Shown here piece by piece: positions 63,140 to 64,000 of a stretch of 64,000 bases of DNA. This DNA comes from Qipengyuania polymorpha (GTDB taxonomy: Bacteria; Pseudomonadota; Alphaproteobacteria; Sphingomonadales; Sphingomonadaceae). The notes beneath the pieces are model-generated. The model did no database searches. It was not told where the DNA came from and was given only the letters and a program-made list of their open reading frames with translations. The stretch spans positions 186,001 through 250,000 of the forward strand of contig NZ_JAIGNK010000001.1 of assembly GCF_019711435.1 (NCBI RefSeq), written 5' to 3'. The number at the start of each line of letters is the position of its first letter. Position 1 is the first letter of the stretch. The position numbers were made by a program, and so were the translations under genes.

Positions 63140-64000
63140 GGAGCTCCTCCCTCATCGCCGAAGTCGAGATTTTCGGCGAGGAATTGCAGGCCAATCGAAT
63201 ACATGCGCGGGCGCAGCATGTTGCCGTGATTGCCGTCCTCGTAAACTTCCATCCGGAACGGAATGCCGCGCTCGGACAGCGCCTTCACATAAGCGCTATT
63301 GCCCTTGACGAGGTCGGGTATTTCGAACTCGCCGTAGTCGATGAATATCGCTTCGAAGGATCGTAAAACCTCATCGTGCCGTTCGACATTGTACAGGTTC
63401 CAGTTCGCCCGGCGGCGCTCGAGCACCTCCTCGTCGATGACGTATCGCCCGGCTTCCTTGCGGTATATGCGGTCACCGTAGAAGGGAGGGTCGGACGGGT
63501 CGGGCGAATGCGCAGCGCCGGTTCCGAGCTCGATATTGAGCATGAAATCCTCGACCTTGCTGCCGTCGTGCGGCGGCATGTCATCGATCGAGTCCATGGC
63601 ATCGATGCGGGTGAAAATGCGCTGCCACATTGGCGCGATTTCGTCGCTGCCCTCAGCAAAGTAGGAGCCGAGCGACATGTTCGGGCCGAGGCAGCAGGGC
63701 GCCATCGCGTAGAGTGTGCTGAACAGTTCCGGATTGCGCGAAGCGATAAAAAGCGTGCCGTGACCACCACCCGAATGGCCCGCCAATGCGCGACTTTCCC
63801 GTCGCGCTAGCGTGCGGTAATTGGCATCGACGAAACCCACGACATCCTCGGCGATATGGTCTTCCCAATTACCTGTAATCGGGCTGTTCGTATAGAATGC
63901 GTGCTTGTAAACATTACGCGCCGAGGGGGCGACGAGGATCATCTCCGGCACTTCGCCGGATGAGAAAATCTCGTCGAGGCGATGCTTTTCCAAGATGCCT
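63136..64000 (-). CDS. Esterase-like alpha/beta hydrolase, 5' end outside the window
   Basis: About 287 residues are visible. The frame is open through base 64000, so the start lies beyond the window. LAGHSGGGHGTLFIA is the nucleophile elbow (G-H-S-G-G) of the esterase D/PHB-depolymerase-like superfamily. FRMEVYEDGNHGNMLRPR carries the late catalytic His. Similar to secreted esterases related to enterochelin esterase Fes, but no signal peptide can be seen because the N-terminus is missing. Confidence 0.8.
   Translation of the reverse strand, partial: GILEKHRLDEIFSSGEVPEMILVAPSARNVYKHAFYTNSPITGNWEDHIAEDVVGFVDANYRTLARRESRALAGHSGGGHGTLFIASRNPELFSTLYAMAPCCLGPNMSLGSYFAEGSDEIAPMWQRIFTRIDAMDSIDDMPPHDGSKVEDFMLNIELGTGAAHSPDPSDPPFYGDRIYRKEAGRYVIDEEVLERRRANWNLYNVERHDEVLRSFEAIFIDYGEFEIPDLVKGNSAYVKALSERGIPFRMEVYEDGNHGNMLRPRMYSIGLQFLAENLDFGDEGGAP

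Overview
The window is GC-rich, densely coded bacterial DNA. Gene content and order point to an alphaproteobacterium of the Sphingomonadales, most likely Erythrobacteraceae (Erythrobacter/Qipengyuania-like). The main pointers are a ctaC-ctaD...ctaB-ctaG-ctaE-SURF1-thrC block, a plant-type glutamate-cysteine ligase, an FnrL-type regulator, SoxR, and two repeat types often seen in alphaproteobacterial intergenic DNA. I see no rRNA, tRNA, CRISPR array, prophage or insertion sequence. Except for the RTX block at the left end, it reads as chromosomal housekeeping sequence. Assignment to genus is inference.

Layout. 1-9467: two very large Asp/Gly-rich RTX (calcium-binding nonapeptide) proteins flank a LuxR-type regulator. 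The first is cut by the window start. The second is interrupted by one in-frame amber codon at 6489-6491. 9512-14526: MpaB-like oxygenase, cobS without cobT or cobN, a class A penicillin-binding protein and two hotdog thioesterases. 14662-16688: a three-gene cassette of unknown function (53-residue peptide, HEAT-like protein, cupin-like protein). 16685-22551: a tightly overlapping leftward operon, pyrE-pdxJ-membrane protein-acpS-lepB-AI-2E-DUF3089-ruvX-small membrane protein. 22741-29943: aa3-type cytochrome c oxidase genes and assembly factors, with an epoxide-hydrolase-like gene inserted after a strong terminator. 29995-33725: thrC, an RNA methyltransferase, folB, a small unknown protein, moaD and moaE. 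33722-35423: a perfect FNR box, a membrane protein and an fnrL-type gene. 35614-37122: rplU-rpmA and a GNAT acetyltransferase. 37183-38774: a di-iron-like hydrolase divergent from a TetR regulator, with palindromes between them. 38755-46136: ygfZ, pyrC, rarD-like, a glycine-zipper protein, astD, selO and an alpha/beta hydrolase. 46266-48414: YfgM-like and BamB. 48430-54350: ABM monooxygenase, gshA, rsmE, ubiA, SRAP, trmL-like and an S41 protease. 54411-55345: VOC protein and soxR around a SoxR box. 55414-64000: small secreted protein, msrQ, HhH lipoprotein, sixA-like, sterol desaturase, DinG-like helicase, methionine gamma-lyase with a divergent Lrp regulator, and a truncated esterase.

How the parts work together. 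Several local regulatory circuits can be read from sequence: SoxR with a VOC gene, FnrL with a membrane protein, TetR with a hydrolase, Lrp with methionine gamma-lyase, and possibly LuxR with the RTX genes. The oxidase block holds all three core subunits plus heme O synthesis (CtaB), CuB insertion (CtaG) and SURF1. Gene ends frequently overlap by 1-23 bases, so translational coupling is probably common. No gap between genes exceeds about 215 bases.
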